Source: Nonomuraea ceibae
GTDB lineage: Bacteria > Actinomycetota > Actinomycetes > Streptosporangiales > Streptosporangiaceae
Direction: 5' to 3'
Assembly: GCF_019396325.1 (NCBI RefSeq)
Contig: NZ_JAHKRO010000062.1
Coordinates: 1 to 55,421, forward strand
DNA length: 55,421 bases
This document shows positions 19,547 through 27,486 of the stretch, piece by piece. The translations under genes were made by a program, and so were the position numbers. The notes beneath the pieces are model-generated. The model did no database searches and was not told the DNA's origin. It worked only from the letters and a program-made list of their open reading frames with translations. Numbering within the stretch: position 1 is the first letter of the stretch; the number at the start of each line of letters is the position of its first letter.

Positions 19547-20767
19547 GTGGCGGATCATGCGCTCCGGGCGCTCACGCTGGGCGGGTGCCCGGTGCACGAG
19601 CTCCTGGAGCGTCAGGCGGTGCGGCTGGCCAGGGAGCTGGTCGCCGCGTTCGCCGAGGAGATCCCGCTCTACCGGCGGCTGCCCCGCGAGGAGCTCGACG
19701 GCGACATCACCGGCATCACCGTGCACAACCTGCGCATGATCTGCGGGATGTTCCGGGAGCGGCGCCCGCCGACCCGAGCCGAGCTGGCGCCGCTGCGGGC
19801 GTCGGCGGCGCGGCGGGCGCAGGAGGGGGTGCCGCTCGACGCGCTGCTGTCGGCCTACCACCTGGGGGTGACCCGGGTGTGGGAGCACCTGTTCGCGCTC
19901 GCCGGGCCCGGCGACCTGGACGACGTGCTGGCCGCCAACCGCCTCATCCTCTCCTACACGGGCACCGTCACGTCCGCCGTGTGCGGCGCGTACCTGGGGG
20001 AGCGGGAGGCGATGCTCAGCCAGGAGCAGCACGCCATGCACGCCACCGTCTCGGCGCTGCTGGCGGGCGACCGGGCGGCGCTGGCCGGGGTGCGGCTGGC
20101 GCCCGGCTACCTGGTGGTGGCCACGGCGCTGGGCGCGCACCCCGACGAGGCGGGCGACCGGGTGAGCCGCGCCATCGCCGGGCGGCGCAAGCTGCACCGG
20201 GTGCGCACGGCCGTCCAGCGGCACGCCGCCGAGCAGGTGCTGTCGGCGCTCGACGCCACCGGCGGGCTGGTGCTCGTGCCGCTCGCCGAGGAGCCGGCCT
20301 GGTGCGAGGTCGGCGAGATGGTCGCGGAGGCCGCGCGGGCCGCCGGGGCGCCGGTGTGGGCGGCGGCGGAGTGGGCGGAGCCGGCGGGCGTGCCCGAGGC
20401 GGCCAAGCTGGCCGAGGAGGTGCTGGAGGTCGCGCGCGGGGCCGGGCTGCCGCCGGGGGCGCACCGGCTGGCCGACGTGCTGCTGGAGTATCAGCTGACC
20501 CGGCCCAGCGCCGCCGTGGCCGGGCTAGCCGGGCTGCTCGACCCGCTGGGCGCCCATCCCGACCTGCTGCGGACGCTGACCGCGTACCTGGACACGGGGC
20601 TGGACCGGCGGCGGACCGCCGAGTTGCTGCACGTCCACCCGAACACCGTCGACTACCGGCTGCGCCGGGCGGTGAGCCTGACGGGGCTCGACCCGATGGA
20701 CCCGGCCCAGCTCCAGCGGATCGGGGCCGCGCTGACGGCCCGGCGGCAGCTCGGCCGCCGGGCCTGA
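19547..20767 (+). CDS. PucR/CdaR-family transcriptional regulator
   Basis: A 406-residue regulator. The N-terminal 160 residues resemble the RsbRD-like helical domain found in actinomycete PucR proteins (LERQAVRLARELVAAF; YHLGVTRVWEHLFAL). A middle GGDEF-like sensory region follows. The C-terminal helix-turn-helix is LRTLTAYLDTGLDRRRTAEL followed by LHVHPNTVDYRLRR (about residues 345-380). Such regulators usually control nearby purine, polyketide or stress genes, but no target can be read here. It is separated by a hairpin from the secreted esterase gene on the other strand. Confidence 0.85.
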   Translation: MADHALRALTLGGCPVHELLERQAVRLARELVAAFAEEIPLYRRLPREELDGDITGITVHNLRMICGMFRERRPPTRAELAPLRASAARRAQEGVPLDALLSAYHLGVTRVWEHLFALAGPGDLDDVLAANRLILSYTGTVTSAVCGAYLGEREAMLSQEQHAMHATVSALLAGDRAALAGVRLAPGYLVVATALGAHPDEAGDRVSRAIAGRRKLHRVRTAVQRHAAEQVLSALDATGGLVLVPLAEEPAWCEVGEMVAEAARAAGAPVWAAAEWAEPAGVPEAAKLAEEVLEVARGAGLPPGAHRLADVLLEYQLTRPSAAVAGLAGLLDPLGAHPDLLRTLTAYLDTGLDRRRTAELLHVHPNTVDYRLRRAVSLTGLDPMDPAQLQRIGAALTARRQLGRRA

Positions 20768-20771
20768 GGAG

Positions 20772-20807
20772 CGCGCCCGGTCTGGGAGGGTGCCGGTCCC
20801 GGGCGCG
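20772..20807. terminator. Hairpin between pucR-like and esterase genes
   Basis: CGCGCCCGG (20772-20780) pairs perfectly with CCGGGCGCG (20799-20807) across an 18-nt loop. It lies in the gap between convergent genes and is a likely bidirectional terminator. Confidence 0.55.
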
Positions 20808-20835
20808 TGCCCGGCCTGAGAGCGGGGCGGGCGGG

Positions 20836-21699
20836 TCAGCGGGCCGCGGCGGTGACGGCGCCGGTGACGATGGTGGCGAAGTTGCGCATGCCCAGCGCGT
20901 TCGGGTGGAACGGCGCGGCGGGCGAGGCCGGGATGTACGGCTCGATCCAGCGCACCCCGGGGGAGGCGCACGGGTCGTGGCCGGCGCTGGGCGTCTGCAG
21001 GTCGATGAAGCCGATCCCGGCGGCGGCGGCCTGTTCGGCGAGCATCCGGTTGAAGTACATCAGGGTCGCCCGGATGTAGTTGGCGTCCTGCCGGATGATC
21101 GGTACGCGCGGGTAGCAGCCGTCCGGCCGGGCGTAGGTGGCGTAGCCGACCAGGAAGATCCGCGCCTGCGGCGAGCGGGCCCGGATGTCGCCGGCCAGCG
21201 TGACGAGCGTCGGGCGCAGCGCCTCGGTCTTGACCCGCCAGGTGTCCTGGCCGTTCTCGTCGGTGTAGTCGTTGTAGCAGGCGTCGCCGACGGGCGGCGG
21301 CAGCAGGTTGAGGCAGTCCTCGATGAAGCCGGTCAGGCCGACGTCGTTGGCGCCGATGTGCACGGTGACCAGCGTGGTGTCCGGGCGCAGCGCGTCGAGC
21401 TGGGGCGGCACCGAGCCCAGCTCGGTCTCCTGCGGCTGGTACATGTGCCGCGTCTTGGCCCCCGAGCACGTGACGTCGCGGAAGGACGCCACGCCGAGCG
21501 CCCGCGCGGTCAGGTGCGGGTAGTTCCGGTCGGAACGCAGGCAGCCCAGGTCGGGCAGCACCTGGTCGGGCACGAGCGGCCCGGCGGCGGCCGAGTCGCC
21601 CAGCGCGACGTAGGACTCGCCCTGCTGGGCGTGGGCGGGAGGAGCCAGGCCGGCCAGCAGCAGGGCGGCGGCGAGCGCGACCGTCGTTCGTCGGAGCAT
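20836..21699 (-). CDS. Secreted SGNH/GDSL esterase-lipase
   Basis: A 287-residue exported hydrolase. A Sec signal peptide covers about residues 1-24 (RRTT then an Ala/Leu core, ending AHA). The SGNH blocks are YVALGDSAAAGP (block I Ser), the TCSGAKT loop, HIGANDVGL (block III, Asn) and FHPNALG (block V His, with the Asp three residues or so earlier replaced by other residues, as in SEST-type enzymes). Several Cys pairs suit an extracellular protein. Start ATG 21699 has GAAGGA upstream, so the longer reading to 21756 is rejected. The substrate is unknown. Confidence 0.87.
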   Translation of the reverse strand: MLRRTTVALAAALLLAGLAPPAHAQQGESYVALGDSAAAGPLVPDQVLPDLGCLRSDRNYPHLTARALGVASFRDVTCSGAKTRHMYQPQETELGSVPPQLDALRPDTTLVTVHIGANDVGLTGFIEDCLNLLPPPVGDACYNDYTDENGQDTWRVKTEALRPTLVTLAGDIRARSPQARIFLVGYATYARPDGCYPRVPIIRQDANYIRATLMYFNRMLAEQAAAAGIGFIDLQTPSAGHDPCASPGVRWIEPYIPASPAAPFHPNALGMRNFATIVTGAVTAAAR

Positions 21700-21762
21700 G
21701 GGGGCATCCTTCGGTGGGGGGTGGGGGTCCGCCGCGGGGTGACGGCGGCCGGGCAAGAGGGA

Positions 21763-22908
21763 TCAGTGACGGAACGGGCCCGTCACCTCGTAGGTGATGC
21801 CGCCGGTGCCGGCGCGCTCGCCGCTGGTGCCGCGCTGCGAGGAGAAGTAGAGGCGGGTGCCGTCCGGGGAGAACGCGGGACCGGTGATCTCCGAGCCGCC
21901 GTGGCCGTCGAGCCGCAGCACCGGCGCCACCACGCCGTCGGGCGTGATGATGTTGATCTCCATGTTGCCGCCGTCCTCGGCCACGTACAGGTCGCCGGTG
22001 GGCGCGCCGGTGATGTTGTCGACGCCGTCGAGCGTGCCGCCGCCGTCGTAGACCCAGCTCAGGCTCTGCCGCACGGCGTCGTACGCCCACACCCTGCGGT
22101 CGCCCTTGGCCGTGAAGTAGCAGATCCCGGCCGCGTAGTGGCAGCCCTCGCCGCCGTCGAAGTGCCGGGCGGCGCTCACCTGGTGGCGCGTCTGCCGCTC
22201 CAGCACGCCGGGCGCCGGGTCGGGCACCGGACGCCACTCCACCGGGCCGCCGGCCGCGTCGCCGCACAACACCTCCAGCCGCCCGCTGGACAGGTCGCCC
22301 CACGTGTCCGGGACGAACCGGTAGAAGCAGCCGTCGGACTCGTCCTCGGTCAGGTAGACGACCCGCCGGTCCGGGTCGCAGGCCGCCGCCTCGTGCTTGA
22401 ACCGGCCCATCGCGGGCCGCGACCGTGCCGCGCGCTCACCGTACGGATCGGTCTCGTACACGCGGCCCCGGAAGATCTCCTCGCAGGACAGCCACGTGTT
22501 CCACGGCGTACGGCCGCCCGCGCAGTTGACGTTGGTGCCGTCGAGGATGCGGTAGGCGCGCTCGACCGAGCCGTCCGGGCGGAACCGGATCGCGGTCGCG
22601 CCGCCGACCAGCGGCACCTCCGAGTTGGACACGTAGATCCAGCCCGTCCCCGCGGCGAAGCAGGCGCCGCCGTCGGGCGCCGGGTGCCACAGCGTGCCGC
22701 CGATCGGGTGGCCCGTCCTGGCCACCACCCGGCTGGTGAACCCGGCGGGCAGCGCGACGCCGTTCGCGTCCGGCGGGCCGAGCGGGCCGTATGGGCTCGC
22801 GCCCGCGGCGACCGCCGACGTGCTCGCCGCCTCGTGCCAGAGGGCGCCCGAGAAGGCGACGGCGCCCAGCCCGGCGGAGACGGTGCGGAGGAACGTGCGA
22901 CGCTGCAT
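21763..22908 (-). CDS. Tat-exported PhoX-like (DUF839) protein
   Basis: A 381-residue protein with a Tat signal, MQRRTFLRTV, followed by a hydrophobic stretch to about residue 40. The rest is a beta-propeller of the PhoX/DUF839 type: LSCEEIFRG, GRFKHEAAACDPD, VVYLTEDESDGCFYRFVP and YVAEDGGNMEINI carry the acidic metal-ligand positions. PhoX is a Ca/Fe-dependent secreted phosphatase of 600 or more residues; this is shorter and may be a related esterase or binding protein. ATG 22908 follows GGGAGT. It lies upstream of the esterase gene on the same strand with a 63-bp gap, so the two may be co-transcribed. Confidence 0.8.
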   Translation of the reverse strand: MQRRTFLRTVSAGLGAVAFSGALWHEAASTSAVAAGASPYGPLGPPDANGVALPAGFTSRVVARTGHPIGGTLWHPAPDGGACFAAGTGWIYVSNSEVPLVGGATAIRFRPDGSVERAYRILDGTNVNCAGGRTPWNTWLSCEEIFRGRVYETDPYGERAARSRPAMGRFKHEAAACDPDRRVVYLTEDESDGCFYRFVPDTWGDLSSGRLEVLCGDAAGGPVEWRPVPDPAPGVLERQTRHQVSAARHFDGGEGCHYAAGICYFTAKGDRRVWAYDAVRQSLSWVYDGGGTLDGVDNITGAPTGDLYVAEDGGNMEINIITPDGVVAPVLRLDGHGGSEITGPAFSPDGTRLYFSSQRGTSGERAGTGGITYEVTGPFRH

Positions 22909-23119
22909 GGCGACTCCCGTGCGTGCGTGAGGGCGTTCGCAGCACACGATGATCCGTCGGCGGCATCCTGTGAATTGGACGGCGCGGCAAAGTCGGCGGG
23001 CCGCCGCTGTGACCCGTCACAAAGCCCGCACCCGCACCCGCTTACCGGACCGGACATCACCGCCCCTAGGGTGAACCGTGACCTGCAGGGGGTCATCGAT
23101 CATGGAGGGGGGCTCCGCC

Positions 23120-23524
23120 ATGCCTGGAGTCGGCCGGCGTGAGGCGCTGGGAGCTGCCGGGGTGATGGCGTGCGGGGTGGCGCTCGGCGCGTGCGGCACC
23201 GGTGACGCCAAGACACGCCAGACGCCCGGGGTCAAGGGCCACGTCATCGCCAAGGTCGCCGACGTGCCCGTGGGCGGCGGCAAGGTCATCGGCAAGTGGA
23301 AGATCGTGGTGACGCAGCCGTCGGAGGGCGTCTTCAAGGCGTACAGCGCGAGCTGCCCGCACCGCGGATGCGCGGTCGGCTCGCCCGAGGACAACGTGAT
23401 GCGGTGCCCGTGCCACGGCAGCGAGTTCGCCGCCGACACCGGCGCGGTGCTGAGCGGTCCGGCGCAGGGGCCGCTGACGCCCTACGCGGTCAAGATCGAG
23501 GGCGACGCCATCGTGGTGGTGTGA
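23120..23524 (+). CDS. Tat/lipoprotein Rieske [2Fe-2S] protein 1
   Basis: A 134-residue exported ferredoxin-type protein. The N-terminus has a twin arginine (VGRREALG), a hydrophobic stretch and a lipobox LGAC (about residues 24-27). The Rieske cluster ligands are CPHRGC and CPCHGSEF (about 83 and 104), giving the C-x-H ... C-x-x-H pattern. Rieske clusters are inserted before export, so the Tat route fits. ATG 23120 is chosen for the GGAGGGGGG eight bases upstream; GTG 23078 and ATG 23102 are in-frame alternatives. It is the first of three paralogues in a row. The electron partner is unknown. Confidence 0.85.
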   Translation: MPGVGRREALGAAGVMACGVALGACGTGDAKTRQTPGVKGHVIAKVADVPVGGGKVIGKWKIVVTQPSEGVFKAYSASCPHRGCAVGSPEDNVMRCPCHGSEFAADTGAVLSGPAQGPLTPYAVKIEGDAIVVV

Positions 23525-23578
23525 ACGGGTAATTGTGCGTGGTTCCCGGGATCGGGGCGCGGGAGGCTGAACCGGCTC

Positions 23579-23593
23579 ACGGCCGCCGGCCGT
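23579..23593. other. Short hairpin upstream of the second Rieske gene
   Basis: ACGGCC (23579-23584) pairs with GGCCGT (23588-23593) across a 3-base loop. It lies in the 106-bp gap between the first and second Rieske genes and could separate their transcripts. Confidence 0.35.
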
Positions 23594-23630
23594 ACCTGCG
23601 AGTGAGACCCGAAACCTGGAAGGACGCATC

Positions 23631-24101
23631 ATGACCGATACGACGCGCCGGGCGGTGGTGTTCGGAGCCGGAGGCGCCGGGCTGGCCGCGGTCCTGACCG
23701 CCTGCGCCGCCTACGGGCAGCCCACCGGGGAGGCGGCCTTCGACGCCGCCGTCGACGCGGCCGAGGAGCCGCCCGCCGAGGAGTCGCAGGCCGCGCCCAA
23801 GAGGAAGAAAGAGCCGAAGGCGCTGGCCGAGACCGCCGATATCCCCGCCGGCGAGGGCGTGATCTTCGACAAGCAGAAGGTCGTCGTCACCCAGCCGGTC
23901 GAGGGCGAGTTCAAGGCGTTCACGGCGACGTGCACCCACGCGGGCTGCACGGTCGCCGAGGTCGTCGGCGGGACGATCAACTGCCCGTGCCACGGCAGCA
24001 AGTTCAGGATCGAGGACGGTTCCGTGGCGGAGGGCCCGGCCACCGAGCCGCTCGCCGAGAAGAAGATCACCGTGTCCGGTGGCAAGATCAGGCTGGGCTA
24101 A
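23631..24101 (+). CDS. Tat/lipoprotein Rieske [2Fe-2S] protein 2
   Basis: A 156-residue paralogue of the preceding gene. The twin-arginine start is MTDTTRRAVVFG and the lipobox is LTAC (about residues 22-25). A charged, low-complexity linker (PPAEESQAAPKRKKEPK, about 48-64) leads to the Rieske domain with CTHAGC and CPCHGSKF. ATG 23631 has GGAAGGA upstream. The stretch around the second ligand motif is nearly identical at the DNA level to the third gene, pointing to recent duplication or gene conversion. Probably anchored on the outer face of the membrane; redox partner unknown. Confidence 0.87.
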   Translation: MTDTTRRAVVFGAGGAGLAAVLTACAAYGQPTGEAAFDAAVDAAEEPPAEESQAAPKRKKEPKALAETADIPAGEGVIFDKQKVVVTQPVEGEFKAFTATCTHAGCTVAEVVGGTINCPCHGSKFRIEDGSVAEGPATEPLAEKKITVSGGKIRLG

Positions 24102-24147
24102 GGGGTTCTTCATCGAATTCTCACCTGGATGCGGTTGGCTGGCCGGC

Positions 24148-24606
24148 ATGGGACGAGACCTTCAGAGCCGCAGAGCGGTGATCGCCGGGGTGGGCGCGAG
24201 TGGCCTGGCCGTGGCCCTGACCGCGTGCGGCGGCGACAGCGGCACGACCGGCGCGACCACCGCCACTACCGCGACCAGCGCGCCCGCCGCGCCCACCGAG
24301 TCCGCCGGGAGCGCGCCGCAGGGCGGGCTGGCCAAGACCTCCGACATCCCCGTCGGCGGCGGGACGATCTTCAAGGAGCAGAAGATCGTCATCACCCAGC
24401 CGGCGGAGGGCCAGTTCAAGGCGTTCAGCGCCGACTGCACCCACAAGGGCTGCCCGGTCGCGAGCGTGGAGAACGGCACCATCGACTGCCCGTGCCACGG
24501 CAGCAAGTTCAAGATCGAGGACGGTTCCGTGGCCCAGGGCCCCGCGACCGAGGCGCTGCCCGTCCGGCAGATCAAAGTCGAAGGCGACCAGATCTCCCTC
24601 GCCTGA
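24148..24606 (+). CDS. Tat/lipoprotein Rieske [2Fe-2S] protein 3
   Basis: A 152-residue third paralogue. The twin arginine is in LQSRRAVIAG, the lipobox is LTAC (about residues 23-26), and a Thr/Ala-rich linker (about 30-62) precedes the Rieske domain with CTHKGC and CPCHGSKF. ATG 24148 is the likely start; GTG 24079 would overlap the second Rieske gene and add residues unlike a signal peptide. The ribosome binding site is weak, so coupling to the upstream gene (46-bp gap) is possible. A strong hairpin closes the cluster. Confidence 0.82.
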   Translation: MGRDLQSRRAVIAGVGASGLAVALTACGGDSGTTGATTATTATSAPAAPTESAGSAPQGGLAKTSDIPVGGGTIFKEQKIVITQPAEGQFKAFSADCTHKGCPVASVENGTIDCPCHGSKFKIEDGSVAQGPATEALPVRQIKVEGDQISLA

Positions 24607-24616
24607 CCCACCCCTG

Positions 24617-24659
24617 CCCGCCGTGCCTACCCGTCGTACCCGCCCGGGGGCACGGCGGG
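24617..24659 (+). terminator. Terminator hairpin after the Rieske cluster
   Basis: CCCGCCGTGCC (24617-24627) pairs perfectly with GGCACGGCGGG (24649-24659), an 11-bp stem with a 21-nt loop. It begins 11 bases after the third Rieske stop and ends before the uvrC promoter. Confidence 0.7.
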
Positions 24660-24681
24660 TGAGCTTGTCGGTGGCGGCCAC

Positions 24682-24687
24682 TAGGCT
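24682..24687 (+). promoter_or_regulatory. -10 element for leaderless uvrC
   Basis: TAGGCT is followed by seven bases and GTG 24695, with no ribosome binding site. This decides the uvrC start over longer readings. A TTGTCG at 24665 is too close to serve as a normal -35. Confidence 0.55.
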
Positions 24688-24694
24688 GGAAAAC

Positions 24695-26620
24695 GTGGCG
24701 AGATCAGCGGGCAGCCCCTTGAGTTTCCGGCCGAAGTCAGGGTCGATCCCCGATTCCCCCGGGGTCTACCGGTTCCGCGACCCCCACGGCCGGGTGATCT
24801 ACGTCGGCAAGGCCAAGAGCCTGCGCCAGCGGCTCAACTCCTACTTCGCCGACTTCTCCACGCTGCACCCGCGCACCCAGAGCATGCTCACCACCGCCGC
24901 CGGCGTCGACTGGACCGTCGTCGGCACCGAGGTCGAGGCGCTGCAGCTCGAATACTCCTGGATCAAGGAGTACGACCCGCGCTTCAACGTCAAGTACCGC
25001 GACGACAAGTCCTACCCCTACCTCGCCGTCACCATGGGCGAGGACTTCCCGCGCGTGCAGGTCATGCGCGGCGCCAAGCGCAAGGGCACCCGCTACTTCG
25101 GCCCCTACTCCCACGCCTGGGCCATCCGCGAGACCGTCGACCTGCTGCTGCGCGTCTTCCCGGTGCGCACCTGCAGCGCCGGGGTGTTCAAGCGGGCCGG
25201 GCAGATCGGCCGGCCCTGCCTGCTCGGCTACATCGACAAGTGCTCGGCGCCGTGCGTGGGCCGCGTCACGCCCGAGGAGCACCGCGACCTCGCCGAGGAC
25301 TTCTGCGACTTCATGGCGGGCAACACCGGGCGCTTCATCAAGCGCCTGGAGAAGGACATGCGCGAGGCCGCCGCCGAGCAGGAGTACGAGCGCGCCGCCC
25401 GGCTGCGCGACGACATCCAGGCGCTCCAGCGGGCGCTGGAGAAGCAGGCGGTCGTGCTCGGCGAGGGCACCGACGCCGACGTCGTGGCGCTCGCCGAGGA
25501 CCCGCTGGAGGCCGCCGTCCAGGTCTTCTACGTACGCGGCGGGCGCATCAGGGGCCAGCGCGGCTGGGTCGTCGACAAGGTGGAGGAGACCTCGCCGGGC
25601 GAGCTCGTCGAGCAGTTCCTGCTGCAGATGTACGCCGAGGCGAGCCCCGAGTCGATGCCCCGCGAGGTGCTCGTCCCGGCGCTGCCGCCCGACGCCGAGG
25701 CCGTCGTCGAGCTGCTGTCGGAGCAGCGGCGCGCCCGCGTCGACGTGCGCGTCCCGCAGCGCGGCGACAAGCGCTCGCTCATGGAGACCGTCGAGCGCAA
25801 CGCCAAGGAGTCGCTCGCCCAGCACAAGGTCCGCCGCGCCGGCGACCTCACCACGCGCAGCAAGGGCCTGCAGGAGATCGCCGACGCGCTCGACCTCGAC
25901 CAGGCGCCGCTGCGCATCGAGTGCTACGACGTCTCCCACCTGCAGGGCGAGAACGTGGTGGCGTCCATGGTGGTGTTCGAGGACGGCCTGGCCCGCAAGT
26001 CCGAATACCGGCGCTTCGCCGTCAAGACCAAGGAAGGCGACGTCGCCTCCATCCACGAGGTGATCCTGCGCCGCTTCCGCCGCTACCTGGAGGAGCGCTC
26101 GGCCACGGGCGAGCTGGCGGCCGACGACGACGCCCACAGCCCCATCGACCCCGAGACGGGCAAGCCGCGCAAGTTCGCCTATCCGCCCAACCTCGTCGTC
26201 GTCGACGGCGCCGGGCCGCAGGCCGCCGCCGCCCAGCGGGCGCTCGACGAGCTCGGCATCGACGACGTGGCCGTCGCCGGGCTGGCCAAGCGGCTGGAGG
26301 AGGTGTGGCTGCCGGGCGACGACCAGCCGGTCATCATGCCGCGTTCCAGCGAGGGCCTCTACCTGCTGCAACGGGTCAGAGATGAGGCGCACAGGTTCGC
26401 CATCACCTACCATCGAGCCAAGAGGTCCAAGACGGTGAAGGAGAGCGCGCTCGACAGCGTGCCCGGTCTCGGCCCGGCTCGCCGCCAGGCCCTGCTCCGG
26501 CACTTCGGCTCCGTCAAGAAGCTGCGCGAGGCCACCGCGGACGAGATCCGCGAGGTCCCGGGCATCGGCCCGGCCACCGCCGAGGTGATCGTGTCGACCC
26601 TGAAGGGGGAGAGTCAGTGA
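24695..26620 (+). CDS. uvrC: Excinuclease ABC subunit C
   Basis: A 641-residue nuclease making both incisions in nucleotide excision repair. It has an N-terminal GIY-YIG domain (SPGVYRFRDPHGRVIYVGKAK, split across about residues 20-40), a Cys-rich HTCSAG-type segment with CLLGYIDKCSAPC, a UVR motif (EYERAARLRDDIQALQ, about 215-231), the RNase H-like C-terminal nuclease (ECYDVSHLQGENVVASMVVF) and two helix-hairpin-helix motifs (VPGLGPARRQ, VPGIGPATAE). GTG 24695 is chosen from the promoter position; TTG 24719 is another candidate. rapZ overlaps its stop by GTGA, tying repair to the rapZ-yvcK-whiA group as in most actinomycetes. Confidence 0.95.
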   Translation: MARSAGSPLSFRPKSGSIPDSPGVYRFRDPHGRVIYVGKAKSLRQRLNSYFADFSTLHPRTQSMLTTAAGVDWTVVGTEVEALQLEYSWIKEYDPRFNVKYRDDKSYPYLAVTMGEDFPRVQVMRGAKRKGTRYFGPYSHAWAIRETVDLLLRVFPVRTCSAGVFKRAGQIGRPCLLGYIDKCSAPCVGRVTPEEHRDLAEDFCDFMAGNTGRFIKRLEKDMREAAAEQEYERAARLRDDIQALQRALEKQAVVLGEGTDADVVALAEDPLEAAVQVFYVRGGRIRGQRGWVVDKVEETSPGELVEQFLLQMYAEASPESMPREVLVPALPPDAEAVVELLSEQRRARVDVRVPQRGDKRSLMETVERNAKESLAQHKVRRAGDLTTRSKGLQEIADALDLDQAPLRIECYDVSHLQGENVVASMVVFEDGLARKSEYRRFAVKTKEGDVASIHEVILRRFRRYLEERSATGELAADDDAHSPIDPETGKPRKFAYPPNLVVVDGAGPQAAAAQRALDELGIDDVAVAGLAKRLEEVWLPGDDQPVIMPRSSEGLYLLQRVRDEAHRFAITYHRAKRSKTVKESALDSVPGLGPARRQALLRHFGSVKKLREATADEIREVPGIGPATAEVIVSTLKGESQ

Positions 26621-27486
26621 AGTCCACCGAGCCGGCGTTCGTCATCGTCACCGGCATGTCGGGGGCCGGGCGGAGCACCGCCGCCAAGGCCCTGGAGGAC
26701 CTCGGCTGGTTCGTCATCGACAACCTGCCGCCGGGGCTGCTGTTCGCCATGGCGGAGGAGGCGGGCAAGGTCAAGCTGGCCGCCGACAAGGTGGCCGCCG
26801 TCGTCGACGTGCGCAGCCTGGCGTTCACCACCGACCTCAACGCCGCCATCGAGGAGCTGCTCGGCCGCGGCGTCCGGGTGCGCGTGGTGTTCCTGGAGGC
26901 CAGCGACGAGGAGCTGGTGCGCCGCTTCGAGGCCGTGCGCCGCCCCCACCCGCTGCAGGGCGAGGGCCGGCTGGTCGACGGCATCACCCGCGAGCGCGGC
27001 ATCCTGCGCGAGGTGCGGGCCAACGCCGACCTCGTCATCGACACCAGCGCCCACAACGTGCACGAGCTGCGCAACAAGATCGTGGCCTACTTCGGCGGCG
27101 AGGACCGGCCGGGCCTGCGGGTCAACGTCGTCTCCTTCGGCTACAAGTACGGCCTGCCCGTCGACGCCGACCTGGTCGTCGACTGCCGGTTCCTGCCCAA
27201 CCCGCACTGGGTGCCCGAACTGCGGCCGATGAACGGCACCGACGCGCCCGTCCGCGACTACGTGCTGGGCCAGCCCGGCGCCAAGGAGTTCCTCGACGCC
27301 TACGAGGAGGTGCTGCGCGTCATCGCCGGCGGTTACTCGCGCGAGGGCAAGAGCTACGCCACGCTCGCCGTGGGCTGCACCGGCGGCAAGCACCGCAGCG
27401 TCGCCATGGCCGAGCAGGTCGCCTCCCGGCTGCGCGACCGGGGCATGGAGGTCCAGGTCAGCCACCGGGATGTGGGCCGGGAGTGA
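26617..27486 (+). CDS. rapZ: RapZ-family nucleotide-binding protein
   Basis: A 289-residue P-loop protein (formerly YvcJ/YhbJ). Walker A is GMSGAGRST near residue 15; Arg instead of Lys is normal for the family. Other blocks are FVIDNLPPGLL, VFLEASDEELVRRFEAVRRP and the C-terminal CTGGKHRSVAMAEQVA. In E. coli RapZ binds GlmZ/GlmY RNA and senses glucosamine-6-phosphate; Gram-positive homologues hydrolyse nucleotides with less defined roles. GTG 26617 overlaps uvrC, and the yvcK GTG overlaps its own stop. Confidence 0.93.
   Translation: MKSTEPAFVIVTGMSGAGRSTAAKALEDLGWFVIDNLPPGLLFAMAEEAGKVKLAADKVAAVVDVRSLAFTTDLNAAIEELLGRGVRVRVVFLEASDEELVRRFEAVRRPHPLQGEGRLVDGITRERGILREVRANADLVIDTSAHNVHELRNKIVAYFGGEDRPGLRVNVVSFGYKYGLPVDADLVVDCRFLPNPHWVPELRPMNGTDAPVRDYVLGQPGAKEFLDAYEEVLRVIAGGYSREGKSYATLAVGCTGGKHRSVAMAEQVASRLRDRGMEVQVSHRDVGRE

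Noticed and set aside
26617..27486. Damaged Walker A in rapZ (Arg in place of Lys)
   Set aside because: GxSGAGRS is the normal form of the RapZ P-loop.
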